64,000 nt of DNA. Source: an uncultured Clostridia bacterium. GTDB taxonomy: Bacteria > Bacillota > Clostridia > Oscillospirales > Acutalibacteraceae. Where the stretch lies: NCBI GenBank assembly GCA_944412445.1, contig CALYBJ010000004.1:1-64000 (forward strand), given 5' to 3'. How positions within the stretch are numbered: position 1 is the stretch's first letter; each line of letters begins with the position of its first letter. This document shows, in pieces, positions 1-7,401 of this stretch. Position numbers and translations under genes: made by a program. The notes under the pieces were generated by a model that saw only the letters and a list, made by a program, of their open reading frames with translations, ran no database searches and was not told the origin of the DNA.

Positions 1-1
1 C

Positions 2-76
2 GACGCCTGCAGACCCGGCAATCCCAGAGAAACAAGCGTTGAGGAAATTAAACAGCTTTATTTATCGCTGATGTAA
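2..76 (+). CDS. Iron-containing alcohol dehydrogenase, C-terminal end only
   Basis: The window opens inside a gene. The frame starting at base 2 reads 24 codons to a TAA and contains the string GNPRETSVEEIKQLYLSLM. A Gly/Asn-Pro-Arg segment followed by an acidic helix ending in Leu-Tyr is typical of the extreme C-terminus of group III (iron-dependent) alcohol dehydrogenases, including butanol dehydrogenases and the AdhE C-terminal domain. Only the tail is visible, so substrate and cofactor cannot be judged. A good intrinsic terminator follows 17 bases after the stop, which supports this being the true gene end. The family call rests on a short motif. Confidence 0.6.
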   Translation, partial: DACRPGNPRETSVEEIKQLYLSLM

Positions 77-92
77 TTAATAAAAGAATATT

Positions 93-128
93 ACAGCCGA
101 TTGATTATTCAGTCGGCTGTTTATTTTT
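93..128 (+). terminator. Intrinsic terminator after the alcohol dehydrogenase fragment
   Basis: An 8-bp perfect stem (ACAGCCGA at 93-100 with TCGGCTGT at 113-120) with a 12-nt loop is followed by a T-rich run. It separates the partial gene from the operon that starts at 409. Confidence 0.8.
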
Positions 129-307
129 CTGCAGCTCTTTATGCATCGGCATGATTGTTAGACAAATAACAATCGTCACAATTTTGACATATTTTTTTAC
201 ATAGTATTGTATACAGATAATAATATAGCATTTCACTTTTTGTAAGTATTTAACAAAGATAATCAAATAAATTCTACAAGTAATTATCATTCATTTTAAG
301 TATTTTA
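129..307. other. AT-rich intergenic stretch with no gene seen
   Basis: This stretch holds no supported gene. A second promoter-like pair, TTGACA at 184-189 and TTGTAT at 207-212 with 17-bp spacing, lies in it on the plus strand and may add to transcription of the operon downstream. In DNA this AT-rich such matches occur easily, so it is only noted here. Confidence 0.4.
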
Positions 308-336
308 TTGACTTATAATTTTTTATTTGGTATTAT
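308..336 (+). promoter_or_regulatory. Sigma-A-type promoter for the SCP2/aminotransferase/transketolase operon
   Basis: TTGACT at 308-313 and TATTAT at 331-336 are separated by 17 bp. They lie about 70 bp upstream of the TTG start at 409, leaving a short leader in which I see no riboswitch fold. Confidence 0.55.
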
Positions 337-408
337 ATATAGTATAAATCGGCAGTTGTCATTTATTTTCTTCTTATGACTCCCTGCCGCCTAAAGGAGG
401 AATTCGTT

Positions 409-1167
409 TTGACAGACGCAAAAACACTTGCATACATAAATATGTATGCCGTTCTCGGCACTCTTGAAAATCTCTGTGCTCTGGACGAAAACGCAAGAGC
501 CATTCTTACAAATAAAAAGCCTATTTCTATTTGTTTTGATGTTAAGGACGGCCCTGCGGCTACTATCACCTTCAAAAACGGAAGATGCAGAATGGAGGAC
601 GGCGTTGGCCCCTGCGATATCAGAATCCCGTTTTCTTCATGTGAAAAATTCAACGGAATGATTGACGGCACAGTTATGCCTATTCCTTCAAAGGGCTTTA
701 CTCACATCGGTTTTCTTTTAAAGCAATTTACAAAGCTTACCGATCTTTTAACCGCTTATATGCGTCCCGATCCCGCTGACCTTAAAGACAAAAGATTTTT
801 TGACATCAGCACTTCTTTAATGTTCTATACTATCGCTGTTGCCATTGCTCAGATCGGCAATCAGGACGAAATCGGAAAATTCTCCGCTCACAATATGGTA
901 GACGGCGACATTCTTATGTCCATTAAAGACGGTCCGAAAGCTACTATCTGTGTAAGAAATCATCACCTTATCACCGTAAAGAAGGCTACCGACTCCCCGA
1001 GGGCCCTTATGGAGTTCAGCACTATCGAGCTTGCAAGACAGCTTTTTGACGGTCAGGTTAACTCAGTTGCCTGCATCGGTGAGGGTAAAATCACAATGGG
1101 CGGCATGATTTCAATGATAGACAATATGAACAGAATTCTTGACCTTGTCGGTCTTTATCTTGCTTAA
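409..1167 (+). CDS. Tandem SCP2-like domain protein, first gene of the operon
   Basis: I read this as a protein of about 252 residues made of two similar halves, each ending in the pattern seen in SCP2 (sterol carrier protein 2) folds: a strand, a short helix carrying an F/L-[ND]-G element, then a K-[IM]-x-G segment (for example ACIGEGKITMGG near the C-terminus). Function is unknown; SCP2 folds bind hydrophobic ligands. An in-frame ATG at 376 exists, but the perfect AAAGGAGG at 393-400 sits 8 bases before TTG at 409, so TTG is chosen. The aminotransferase begins 14 bases after the stop, with its Shine-Dalgarno touching this gene's TAA. The protein resembles the last gene of the operon (4432-5241) in size and domain plan. 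Confidence 0.6.
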   Translation: MTDAKTLAYINMYAVLGTLENLCALDENARAILTNKKPISICFDVKDGPAATITFKNGRCRMEDGVGPCDIRIPFSSCEKFNGMIDGTVMPIPSKGFTHIGFLLKQFTKLTDLLTAYMRPDPADLKDKRFFDISTSLMFYTIAVAIAQIGNQDEIGKFSAHNMVDGDILMSIKDGPKATICVRNHHLITVKKATDSPRALMEFSTIELARQLFDGQVNSVACIGEGKITMGGMISMIDNMNRILDLVGLYLA

Positions 1168-1181
1168 GGAGGATATATAAT

Positions 1182-2444
1182 ATGGCTTCAAAATATTGTA
1201 AACATGATAAAAGCCGTGAGTGGTATAACAGAGCCGTAAAGGTAATTCCCTCCGGTATTTACGGACATCTCGGTCCTGCCGAGGGACTTTGGATTCCAAC
1301 CACCTCATGGCCGTTTTTCAGCGAAAGAGCCGAGGCTTCTTATTTCTGGGATGTTGACGGCAATAAATATATTGACTATATGTGCGCTTACGGTCCCAAT
1401 GTTTTAGGATATAATGATCCCGACGTCAACGGAGCCGCTATAGAACAGGCTGCAAAGGAAAACTGCACTACTACACCGTCATACAAAATGGTAGAGCTTG
1501 CAGAGCTTATGGTTGACACTGTTGCCTCTGCTGACTGGGCGTTCTTTGCCAAGAACGGCAACGATGTTACTCAGGCCGCTATCATGTGCGCAAGATATTA
1601 CACCCATAAGAAAAAAATTATTTTCGTAAACGGATTCTATCACGGCGTATCACCCTGGACCCAGAAGCTCGACTACCCCGGTGTCATTCCCGAGGATGTT
1701 GCCAACAACCTTTATATTGACTGGAACGATATTAACGCCCTTAAACAGGTTATCGCTGAAAACGAAGGTGAAATCGCTGCGTTTATCGCTACTCCTTACC
1801 TTCACGGCAACTTTGCAGATAATGTGCTTCCCGCTGACGGATACTGGCAGCAGGTAAGAAAAATCTGTACCGAAAACAACATTGTTCTTATTATTGACGA
1901 TGTCCGCGCAGGCTTCAGGCTTGATCTTGCAGGCTCCGACCATTATTACGGATTTGAAGCTGATCTTATTTGCTTCTGTAAAGCCATTGCCAACGGCTGG
2001 AATATCTCCTGTCTCTGCGGCAAGGACTTCCTTAAGAGCTCAATGAGCGGTCTTTCATATACAGGAAGCTACTGGATGAGCGCAATTCCTTTCGCAGCAG
2101 GTATTGCTTGTATCAATAAAATGAAAAAGCTCAATACTCCCGCGATGTTCAGGGAAAAAGGTATAAAAATTACCGAAGGTCTTAAAGCTGCCGCCGAAAA
2201 CAACGGTTTTGACCTTGTGGTTTCCGGCGAGCCCGCTCTCTTCTATCTGAGAATAGCCAATGACGACTCTCTTTTCATTCATCAGGACTGGGTTCAGGAA
2301 ATGGTTCACAGAGGTATTTTTGTTACCAGCCATCACAATCACTTTATTAACGCTTCTCTTACCGATGAGGATATTAAGAGAACCTGCGAAATCGCTGACG
2401 ACGCATTTAAGACGGTAAGAAAAAACCATCCCGAATGCTTCTGA
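1182..2444 (+). CDS. Class III (HemL-like) PLP-dependent aminotransferase
   Basis: The 420-residue protein has the fold type I, class III plan of glutamate-1-semialdehyde aminomutase relatives. The N-terminal strand reads FWDVDGNKYIDYM, the pyridine-binding Asp lies in IIDDVRAGFR, and the Schiff-base lysine is probably Lys267 in FCKAIANGW. HemL is excluded as a firm call because its usual DE-x-x-TGFR box is altered and no heme genes are near. The substrate is probably an amino sugar, amino ketone or similar carbonyl compound; that is inference from the transketolase pair next door. It is the second gene of the operon, preceded by AAGGAGGATATATAAT. Confidence 0.8.
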   Translation: MASKYCKHDKSREWYNRAVKVIPSGIYGHLGPAEGLWIPTTSWPFFSERAEASYFWDVDGNKYIDYMCAYGPNVLGYNDPDVNGAAIEQAAKENCTTTPSYKMVELAELMVDTVASADWAFFAKNGNDVTQAAIMCARYYTHKKKIIFVNGFYHGVSPWTQKLDYPGVIPEDVANNLYIDWNDINALKQVIAENEGEIAAFIATPYLHGNFADNVLPADGYWQQVRKICTENNIVLIIDDVRAGFRLDLAGSDHYYGFEADLICFCKAIANGWNISCLCGKDFLKSSMSGLSYTGSYWMSAIPFAAGIACINKMKKLNTPAMFREKGIKITEGLKAAAENNGFDLVVSGEPALFYLRIANDDSLFIHQDWVQEMVHRGIFVTSHHNHFINASLTDEDIKRTCEIADDAFKTVRKNHPECF

Positions 2445-2526
2445 TAAAATAAAAAATGCCCTGCGCCGAAAAAGGTTCAGGGCTTAAATACAGTAAATAT
2501 AAAATTCGGAAACGGAGGAAATTTAT

Positions 2527-3399
2527 ATGCCACTTTCAAAGGCTGAATGGCTTGCACTTGAAAAGAAAGCCGACCAGCTCCGCAGACTCACACTTGACAC
2601 CACACACTGGGCAGGAAGCGGACACATCGGCGGAGGTATGAGCGCTCTTGATGTAATGACTGTTCTCTACCACAAGTACATGAAAATCGATGTTAAAAAT
2701 CCCCAGTGGGAAGACAGAGACAGGTTTATTCTTTCCAAAGGTCATGTTGCTATCGCTTACGCTCCCCTGCTTTGCGATTACGGTTTTAACGATCCCGAAA
2801 TGCTTAAAACCTTCAACCTGACAAATTCAAAAATGGGTATGCACCTTGACTCAAATAAAATTGTAGGCGTTGACGCTTCTACAGGTTCTCTCGGTCACGG
2901 AATGTCCATCGCAGTAGGCACAGCTCTTGCCGCAAGAGTAAGAGGCAAGGACTACAAAACCTACGTTCTCTTAGGCGACGGCGAATGTGACGAAGGCTCC
3001 AACTGGGAAGCCGCCATGACTGCCGCCCATTACAAGGTTACAAACATGATTTCGTTTGTTGACCGCAACCGCTGCATGATAGACGGCAAAACGGAAGATG
3101 TAATGAAGCTTGAGCCCTTTGCCGACAAATGGAGAGCATTCGGCTTTATCGTTAAGGAAATCGACGGCAACAACATTAAGGAAATCTGCGAGGCTATTGA
3201 CTTTGCCCTTGAAAACAAAACGGACAGCCCCGTTATGATTATCTGCAACACCAAAAAGGGCTGCGGTATCGACTTCATGGAAGACGATTACACATGGCAC
3301 TATGGCTCTCTTGACGATGACACATACGAGAAAGCTAAGGTTTGTCTCCAGAAGACATACGAAAAGAGAATTGCAAGAGTAGAAAAGGAGGCTGAATAA
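2527..3399 (+). CDS. Transketolase, N-terminal (TPP pyrophosphate-binding) subunit
   Basis: This 290-residue protein is the first half of a transketolase encoded as two genes. It shows the early His segment SGHIGGGMSALD and the TPP/Mg2+ motif beginning GDGECDEGSNWEAAM and running to the Asn of VTNM. Transketolases move two-carbon ketol units between sugar phosphates. The split form is common in archaea and Firmicutes and is often used in special sugar pathways (apulose phosphate or sulfosugar cleavage are known cases), so a housekeeping pentose phosphate role should not be assumed. RBS GGAGG precedes the ATG, and the second subunit begins one base after the stop. Its function should depend on the 3401-4411 product. 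Confidence 0.88.
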   Translation: MPLSKAEWLALEKKADQLRRLTLDTTHWAGSGHIGGGMSALDVMTVLYHKYMKIDVKNPQWEDRDRFILSKGHVAIAYAPLLCDYGFNDPEMLKTFNLTNSKMGMHLDSNKIVGVDASTGSLGHGMSIAVGTALAARVRGKDYKTYVLLGDGECDEGSNWEAAMTAAHYKVTNMISFVDRNRCMIDGKTEDVMKLEPFADKWRAFGFIVKEIDGNNIKEICEAIDFALENKTDSPVMIICNTKKGCGIDFMEDDYTWHYGSLDDDTYEKAKVCLQKTYEKRIARVEKEAE

Positions 3400-3400
3400 G

Positions 3401-4411
3401 ATGGCAGGCGGATTAACCTATACGGCAGTTGACTCAACTTCTCTCTCAACAGCTGAAATTTACGGTCAGGCTCTTGTGCAGCTTGGCGAACAGCATCCCG
3501 AGGTTGTAGCCCTTACGGCTGACCTTGCGAAATCAACAAAAATCGGTGAGTTCCAGAAAAAATTCCCCGACAGATTTTTTAATGTAGGTATTGCGGAACA
3601 GAATATGTTCGGCGTTGCCGCAGGTATGGCAAGAGCGGGTCTTGTACCTTTCCTTTCAACATTCTCTCAGTTCGCTTCGTTCCGCTCAGGCGATCAGCTT
3701 CATACTGATCTCTGCTATCAGAATGTAAACGCTAAGGTTATAGCAACTCATTCAGGAACTTCCTTCGGTCAGGCAGGTTCAACTCATCACGCAATCTGCG
3801 ATTTGGCCCTTGTTCGTTCCATTCCCAATCTCACTGTTATTTGTCCCGCAGACGGTGTTGAGACTTTTAACGCAGTTATGGCTGCATACAACACACCCGG
3901 TCCGTTCTACATCAGAATCAACCGCGGTTTTGACCGTGTTCTTTATAAGGATACAGAATACGGCTTTGAGCTGGGCAAGGCTGTTACAGTTCACGAGGGA
4001 ACAGATATAACCGTTATCGCCACCGGCTCCTGTGTATTCCAGGCTTATCAGGCGGCTGAGTTCCTTGACAAAAACGACGGACTCAAGGTAAGAGTTCTCG
4101 ATATGCACACCATTAAGCCAATAGATAAGGAAGCTATCCTTAAAGCCGTTATGGATACTCGCCGTATTATCACCGTTGAGGATCACAACATAATCGGCGG
4201 TCTCGGCTCTGCTGTGGCTGAGGTAATGTGCGAAGCAGGTAAAGGCTGCGCGTTCAAGAGACTCGGTCATCCGGATCAGTTCGCTCCCATAGGACTTCAT
4301 GAAGATATTATGTCTATCGTAGGTATCGACTGCAACGGTATCATCAACGCCGTAAGAGATACAATGAAGATGGATTTTGAAGAAGATGACAACTGGGACG
4401 ACGAAGTATAA
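3401..4411 (+). CDS. Transketolase, C-terminal (pyrimidine-binding) subunit
   Basis: The 336-residue protein carries the pyrimidine-binding and C-terminal domains of transketolase. The catalytic Glu that activates TPP is Glu66 in VGIAEQNMFG. The segment GQAGSTHHAICDLALVRSIP and the C-terminal TVEDHNIIGGLGSAVAEV are standard for the family. Its Shine-Dalgarno (AAAGGAGG) lies inside the end of the preceding gene and the ATG follows that stop by one base, so the two subunits are translationally coupled. The N-terminal 15 residues precede the conserved part and may be an organism-specific extension. Together with 2527-3399 it should form one active enzyme. Confidence 0.88.
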   Translation: MAGGLTYTAVDSTSLSTAEIYGQALVQLGEQHPEVVALTADLAKSTKIGEFQKKFPDRFFNVGIAEQNMFGVAAGMARAGLVPFLSTFSQFASFRSGDQLHTDLCYQNVNAKVIATHSGTSFGQAGSTHHAICDLALVRSIPNLTVICPADGVETFNAVMAAYNTPGPFYIRINRGFDRVLYKDTEYGFELGKAVTVHEGTDITVIATGSCVFQAYQAAEFLDKNDGLKVRVLDMHTIKPIDKEAILKAVMDTRRIITVEDHNIIGGLGSAVAEVMCEAGKGCAFKRLGHPDQFAPIGLHEDIMSIVGIDCNGIINAVRDTMKMDFEEDDNWDDEV

Positions 4412-4431
4412 TCTTTAAAGGAGGATTTTAA

Positions 4432-5241
4432 ATGGCTTCAAAGGAAGAATTTTTAACCAATAAAATATTCATGAATGCCGCATTGCCGCTTTTAAAGGTT
4501 ATCGTAGCAGATACTCCGTCACTGAGCAAAAAATTCAAAGCCGTTCACTGTGTTTATCAGGTAAGTGCTTTGGATCCAGACGCTCCCGGAGGTAAATACG
4601 CAACTCATTTTCAGGTAAACTGTGACGAATGGGTAATTCACATGAATAAGGTTGAGCCGAAGCCCATGGTTGAGCTTGAATTTAAAAGCGTTGAAGCAAT
4701 GAACGCATTTTTTAAAGGCAAGATCGGTCCGGCAACACTGCCTAAAATGAAAGGCGCTTTAAAATATCCCGAATATTTTATTCCATTTTTAATGGCGCTT
4801 CTTAAAATGGCTTCCCTTCTGGGCGCTACCGAACCCCCTGAAGACGAAGAAACACAGAGACTTCTTGTTAAGTGTTATTTCTACCTGCTGACAAGCGGCA
4901 TAAGCCAGCTTAACAAAAACGGACAGGAAGAGGTACACGACTGGGCAGTTAAGAGTCCCGACCGTGTATACGCTTTCGCTGTTGACAATGAGCCTACCGT
5001 AAGCGCTTATATCCGTGTTAAAGCCGGAAAAACAAGAGCCGGCAGAGGTGAGTATAAGAGAGCGATGCCCTTCTTTACAATGAGATTTGACAATCTCCAG
5101 GACGCTCTGGGCATACTTATGGGCACAGCGGATATGCTTGAGTTTACAAGATCAAAGCGTCTTATTATGGACGGCGCACCCGAATTCGGAGCACAGCTTT
5201 CCGTATTTATGCTTATGGTCGGAGATATGGCAAAAGGCTGA
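4432..5241 (+). CDS. Tandem SCP2-like domain protein, last gene of the operon
   Basis: The 269-residue product has the same two-half plan as the first gene of the operon. Half one ends around VEAMNAFFKGKIGPATLPKM and half two around ILMGTADMLEFTRSKRLIM, each resembling the SCP2 C-terminal helix-Gly-Lys pattern. It is not a close copy: sequence identity between the two proteins is low by eye, so this is an old paralogy or shared fold rather than a recent duplication. Function is unknown. RBS AAAGGAGG precedes the ATG, and a strong terminator closes the operon 28 bases after the stop. A heterodimeric scaffold or ligand carrier for the enzymes between them is possible, but this is inference. Confidence 0.55.
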   Translation: MASKEEFLTNKIFMNAALPLLKVIVADTPSLSKKFKAVHCVYQVSALDPDAPGGKYATHFQVNCDEWVIHMNKVEPKPMVELEFKSVEAMNAFFKGKIGPATLPKMKGALKYPEYFIPFLMALLKMASLLGATEPPEDEETQRLLVKCYFYLLTSGISQLNKNGQEEVHDWAVKSPDRVYAFAVDNEPTVSAYIRVKAGKTRAGRGEYKRAMPFFTMRFDNLQDALGILMGTADMLEFTRSKRLIMDGAPEFGAQLSVFMLMVGDMAKG

Positions 5242-5268
5242 TATTGATTTATTGGTATATAAAATTTA

Positions 5269-5300
5269 CGCCGTGACTTTATAGGTCACGGCGAATTTTT
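5269..5300. terminator. Bidirectional terminator between the operon and the PepSY gene
   Basis: A 9-bp perfect stem (CGCCGTGAC at 5269-5277 with GTCACGGCG at 5285-5293) with A-rich DNA on one side and T-rich on the other can stop transcription from both convergent units. Confidence 0.85.
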
Positions 5301-5318
5301 TATATAAATTTTTATATT

Positions 5319-6011
5319 TTATGCGAATACTCCGAATATCTGCATTATAGCTGCTGTAATCGTATTAAAGAACGCTGTAATTTTGTTAATGAAAGAATCG
5401 CTTATATCGGTATTTTCGGAGCTGAGCACCTGACCGGAACAGGCATCGATAACAAAGCTGTACTCATATTCATAAATAGCATAATATTCGTTGGTGGTCC
5501 TGTCGGATTTTTTATCAAACTGAAATTCTACTGAATATGCAGAGTTTCCGTTATAATCGGTGTCCTTAACCTTTACCGATTTCGCATGGTCAAAGTCATC
5601 GGGATTGCCTATATAAGCAAGAGCTATTGCTTCGGCAGCGTCCTTAGATATCTTTTCCGTATTGCCATCAGCAGGATAAGGAATAACATTTATTTCTTCT
5701 TTGGAAATAAATTCCCATGTTTTTGCGTCGACTACATAATTATACTGTACGCCTTTAAAAATGAAAGACACCTCATAATTACCGGCTTCCCAGTTTTCAT
5801 TAAGATTTTCTTTGTATTTGGCTTCGTTCATGTAAGGCAAAAATTTATCGCTTTCGTATTTCTCATAATCCGCTCCGGCATCGGTCATTGCAAGCTTTAC
5901 AGCCTCGTTGGCTCCTGCCACACTTGCATAAGACATTGGAGCAAGAGCACAGACAAGTAAAACTGCGGACAGAAGTAAGGACAAAGTGATTTTAGCTTTT
6001 TTCATATACAT
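5319..6011 (-). CDS. Secreted PepSY-domain protein
   Basis: The start is set at 6011 because AAAGGAGG lies 7 bases upstream on the minus strand and an export signal follows directly (Lys-rich start, then a hydrophobic run ending near ALAPMSYAS). The mature part of about 200 residues holds two PepSY-like units. Each has an N-terminal alpha-helix of the form A-x-x-[AL]-A followed by strands and a Y-x-[VF]-x-[IV]-D-A turn (YNYVVDAKTWEF and YSFVIDACSGQV). PepSY domains are thought to inhibit or chaperone extracellular peptidases. The protein ends in a hydrophobic segment (residues about 205-230) that could hold it in the membrane. No peptidase gene is adjacent. Confidence 0.75.
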   Translation of the reverse strand: MYMKKAKITLSLLLSAVLLVCALAPMSYASVAGANEAVKLAMTDAGADYEKYESDKFLPYMNEAKYKENLNENWEAGNYEVSFIFKGVQYNYVVDAKTWEFISKEEINVIPYPADGNTEKISKDAAEAIALAYIGNPDDFDHAKSVKVKDTDYNGNSAYSVEFQFDKKSDRTTNEYYAIYEYEYSFVIDACSGQVLSSENTDISDSFINKITAFFNTITAAIMQIFGVFA

Positions 6012-6166
6012 ATAAAGACCTCCTTTTTTGTCTTTAAAAATATTATATCTGCTTTCGTTTATGTAGCCGTTGCCTAAATATGAACAATATGTAAACAAGC
6101 TTCAATTTATACAGTTTATAATATATGCAAATTCGGACAAATTATCCTTTGCGCTTTCTATAGTCT

Positions 6167-7108
6167 TTAATGTTTTATAACTTCATAATTATCAGATGAG
6201 TACTCCTCAGATATTCTCTTTAATGCCTGATGATTTGTAAGCTTATATATTATTTGCCAGCCATTTCGGCTGTTATACAAATTTTCACGAACAGGCATAA
6301 AACCAAAATCAAGATAAATCCTGCAGGCAAGCCAGGTGGTGGTCTGAGTAGGTATTTTTACATGAGTATAGCCTAGGTTTTTCATTATATTTAACACATA
6401 TGAAATAAGCGGCTTTGACAGTCCCTTTCCTTGATATTCCCTTTTAACCGCTACCCAGTGAAGCCAAGCCGAGCCTGTTTTGTCTTTTCCGTTTATATCA
6501 TAAAACGCTGTAGCGGTGGCAACCTTTTCATCGCTGTCATTAACTACAAAAACCATTCTGCATTTAAGTTCATTTTCTTTACCTTTATAATATCTGTTCC
6601 ATGCGGCAAGTCCCTCTGCATAAGAATTAAACTCTTTTGCGCTTTTTTCAATTTCTATCCAATTATCTCTGTCGCCGTTCTTATAAAATTCAAAGCGATA
6701 CCCTTTAGGCAAGGGGTATTCAATAATATTATTTAAAAGATCTCTTTCAAGCAATAATTCATAATAAGGTATTCTGCCGTCGTGATTATCAAATTTCTGC
6801 TTATAAAAGTTATCCGCAAGCAAAGTTAAATCATCAATTATGTTTTTATTCCACCATATTTTCTTTGTTAAATCATAGCAGGGAAAATTGCTGCATATAC
6901 CGCAGAACAATGCTCTATGCTCTTTTGCACAGCTGTAAACAGGACAAGCTCCGGTGCTTCTCCATTCACTGCAACAGCCTTCCGTCTCTAAGCATCCCTT
7001 ACAGCTGCCATCCGTTTTTTTATCACAGCTATTGCAATTTTCTCCGCATGGGGTAATGCTGTGATAATCAATATCGTTATCTATGATTTTTTCTATATCT
7101 TTTTCCAT
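6167..7108 (-). CDS. Cys-rich DUF3795-like domain fused to GNAT acetyltransferase
   Basis: The first 80 residues contain 12 cysteines between residues 21 and 77 (opening CGENCNSC, later FCGICSNFPC), matching the metal-binding DUF3795 type. Residues about 130-290 look like a GNAT acetyl-CoA-dependent N-acetyltransferase, with the acetyl-CoA loop near REYQGKGLSKPL and the later strand/helix TTTWLACRIYLDFGF. It overlaps the end of the 97-residue gene before it by 16 bases and has only a weak Shine-Dalgarno, so it is probably translated by coupling. It is the last gene of the minus-strand polyamine operon. Polyamine acetylation is a tempting role but is inference only; an antibiotic or peptide substrate is equally possible. 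Confidence 0.7.
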   Translation of the reverse strand: MEKDIEKIIDNDIDYHSITPCGENCNSCDKKTDGSCKGCLETEGCCSEWRSTGACPVYSCAKEHRALFCGICSNFPCYDLTKKIWWNKNIIDDLTLLADNFYKQKFDNHDGRIPYYELLLERDLLNNIIEYPLPKGYRFEFYKNGDRDNWIEIEKSAKEFNSYAEGLAAWNRYYKGKENELKCRMVFVVNDSDEKVATATAFYDINGKDKTGSAWLHWVAVKREYQGKGLSKPLISYVLNIMKNLGYTHVKIPTQTTTWLACRIYLDFGFMPVRENLYNSRNGWQIIYKLTNHQALKRISEEYSSDNYEVIKH

Positions 7109-7386
7109 AAAATCAATTCTGCGTCGGCGCCGTTACAGCCGTATCTGAAAACCGAAATCATATTATCATCTGCCGCAACGCCGAAGCACTTATCGGAGCC
7201 TTCTATATCAATTTGATTGGCGTAATACTTTTTATTATCATCAAGTATTTTACCCGTTTTTCCATTCGGCAGTCTGCATTCCAAATTCAAATAACTTCCG
7301 TCCAAAAGATTTAAAGTATTGATTTTTTCCAAATCCTTAATGCCTGAATTTTTTATTTTCTCCAACAGAAATTTATCTGACTCCAT
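7093..7386 (-). CDS. Hypothetical 97-residue protein in the polyamine operon
   Basis: I do not recognise a family. The protein is small, soluble and mixed alpha/beta in appearance: a charged N-terminal helix (residues 1-25), then alternating strands with the segment YLNLECRLPNGKTGKILDD, and a C-terminal part ending AELILWKKI. RBS AAGGAG lies correctly before ATG at 7386. The gene begins 15 bases after the carboxyspermidine decarboxylase stop, and the Cys-rich/GNAT gene overlaps its 3' end, so all three are very likely on one message. Confidence 0.6.
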   Translation of the reverse strand: MESDKFLLEKIKNSGIKDLEKINTLNLLDGSYLNLECRLPNGKTGKILDDNKKYYANQIDIEGSDKCFGVAADDNMISVFRYGCNGADAELILWKKI

Positions 7387-7401
7387 TTGTTCAACTCCTT
7401 T

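Noticed and set aside
105-290. 61-codon minus-strand frame in the first gap
   Set aside because: AT-rich, Ile/Tyr/Lys-rich composition, no ribosome site, overlaps the terminator and promoter-like DNA.
1182-2444. Glutamate-1-semialdehyde aminomutase (hemL)
   Set aside because: The family is right, but the characteristic DEVxTGFR box is changed and no other heme genes are present, so only a class III aminotransferase call is justified.
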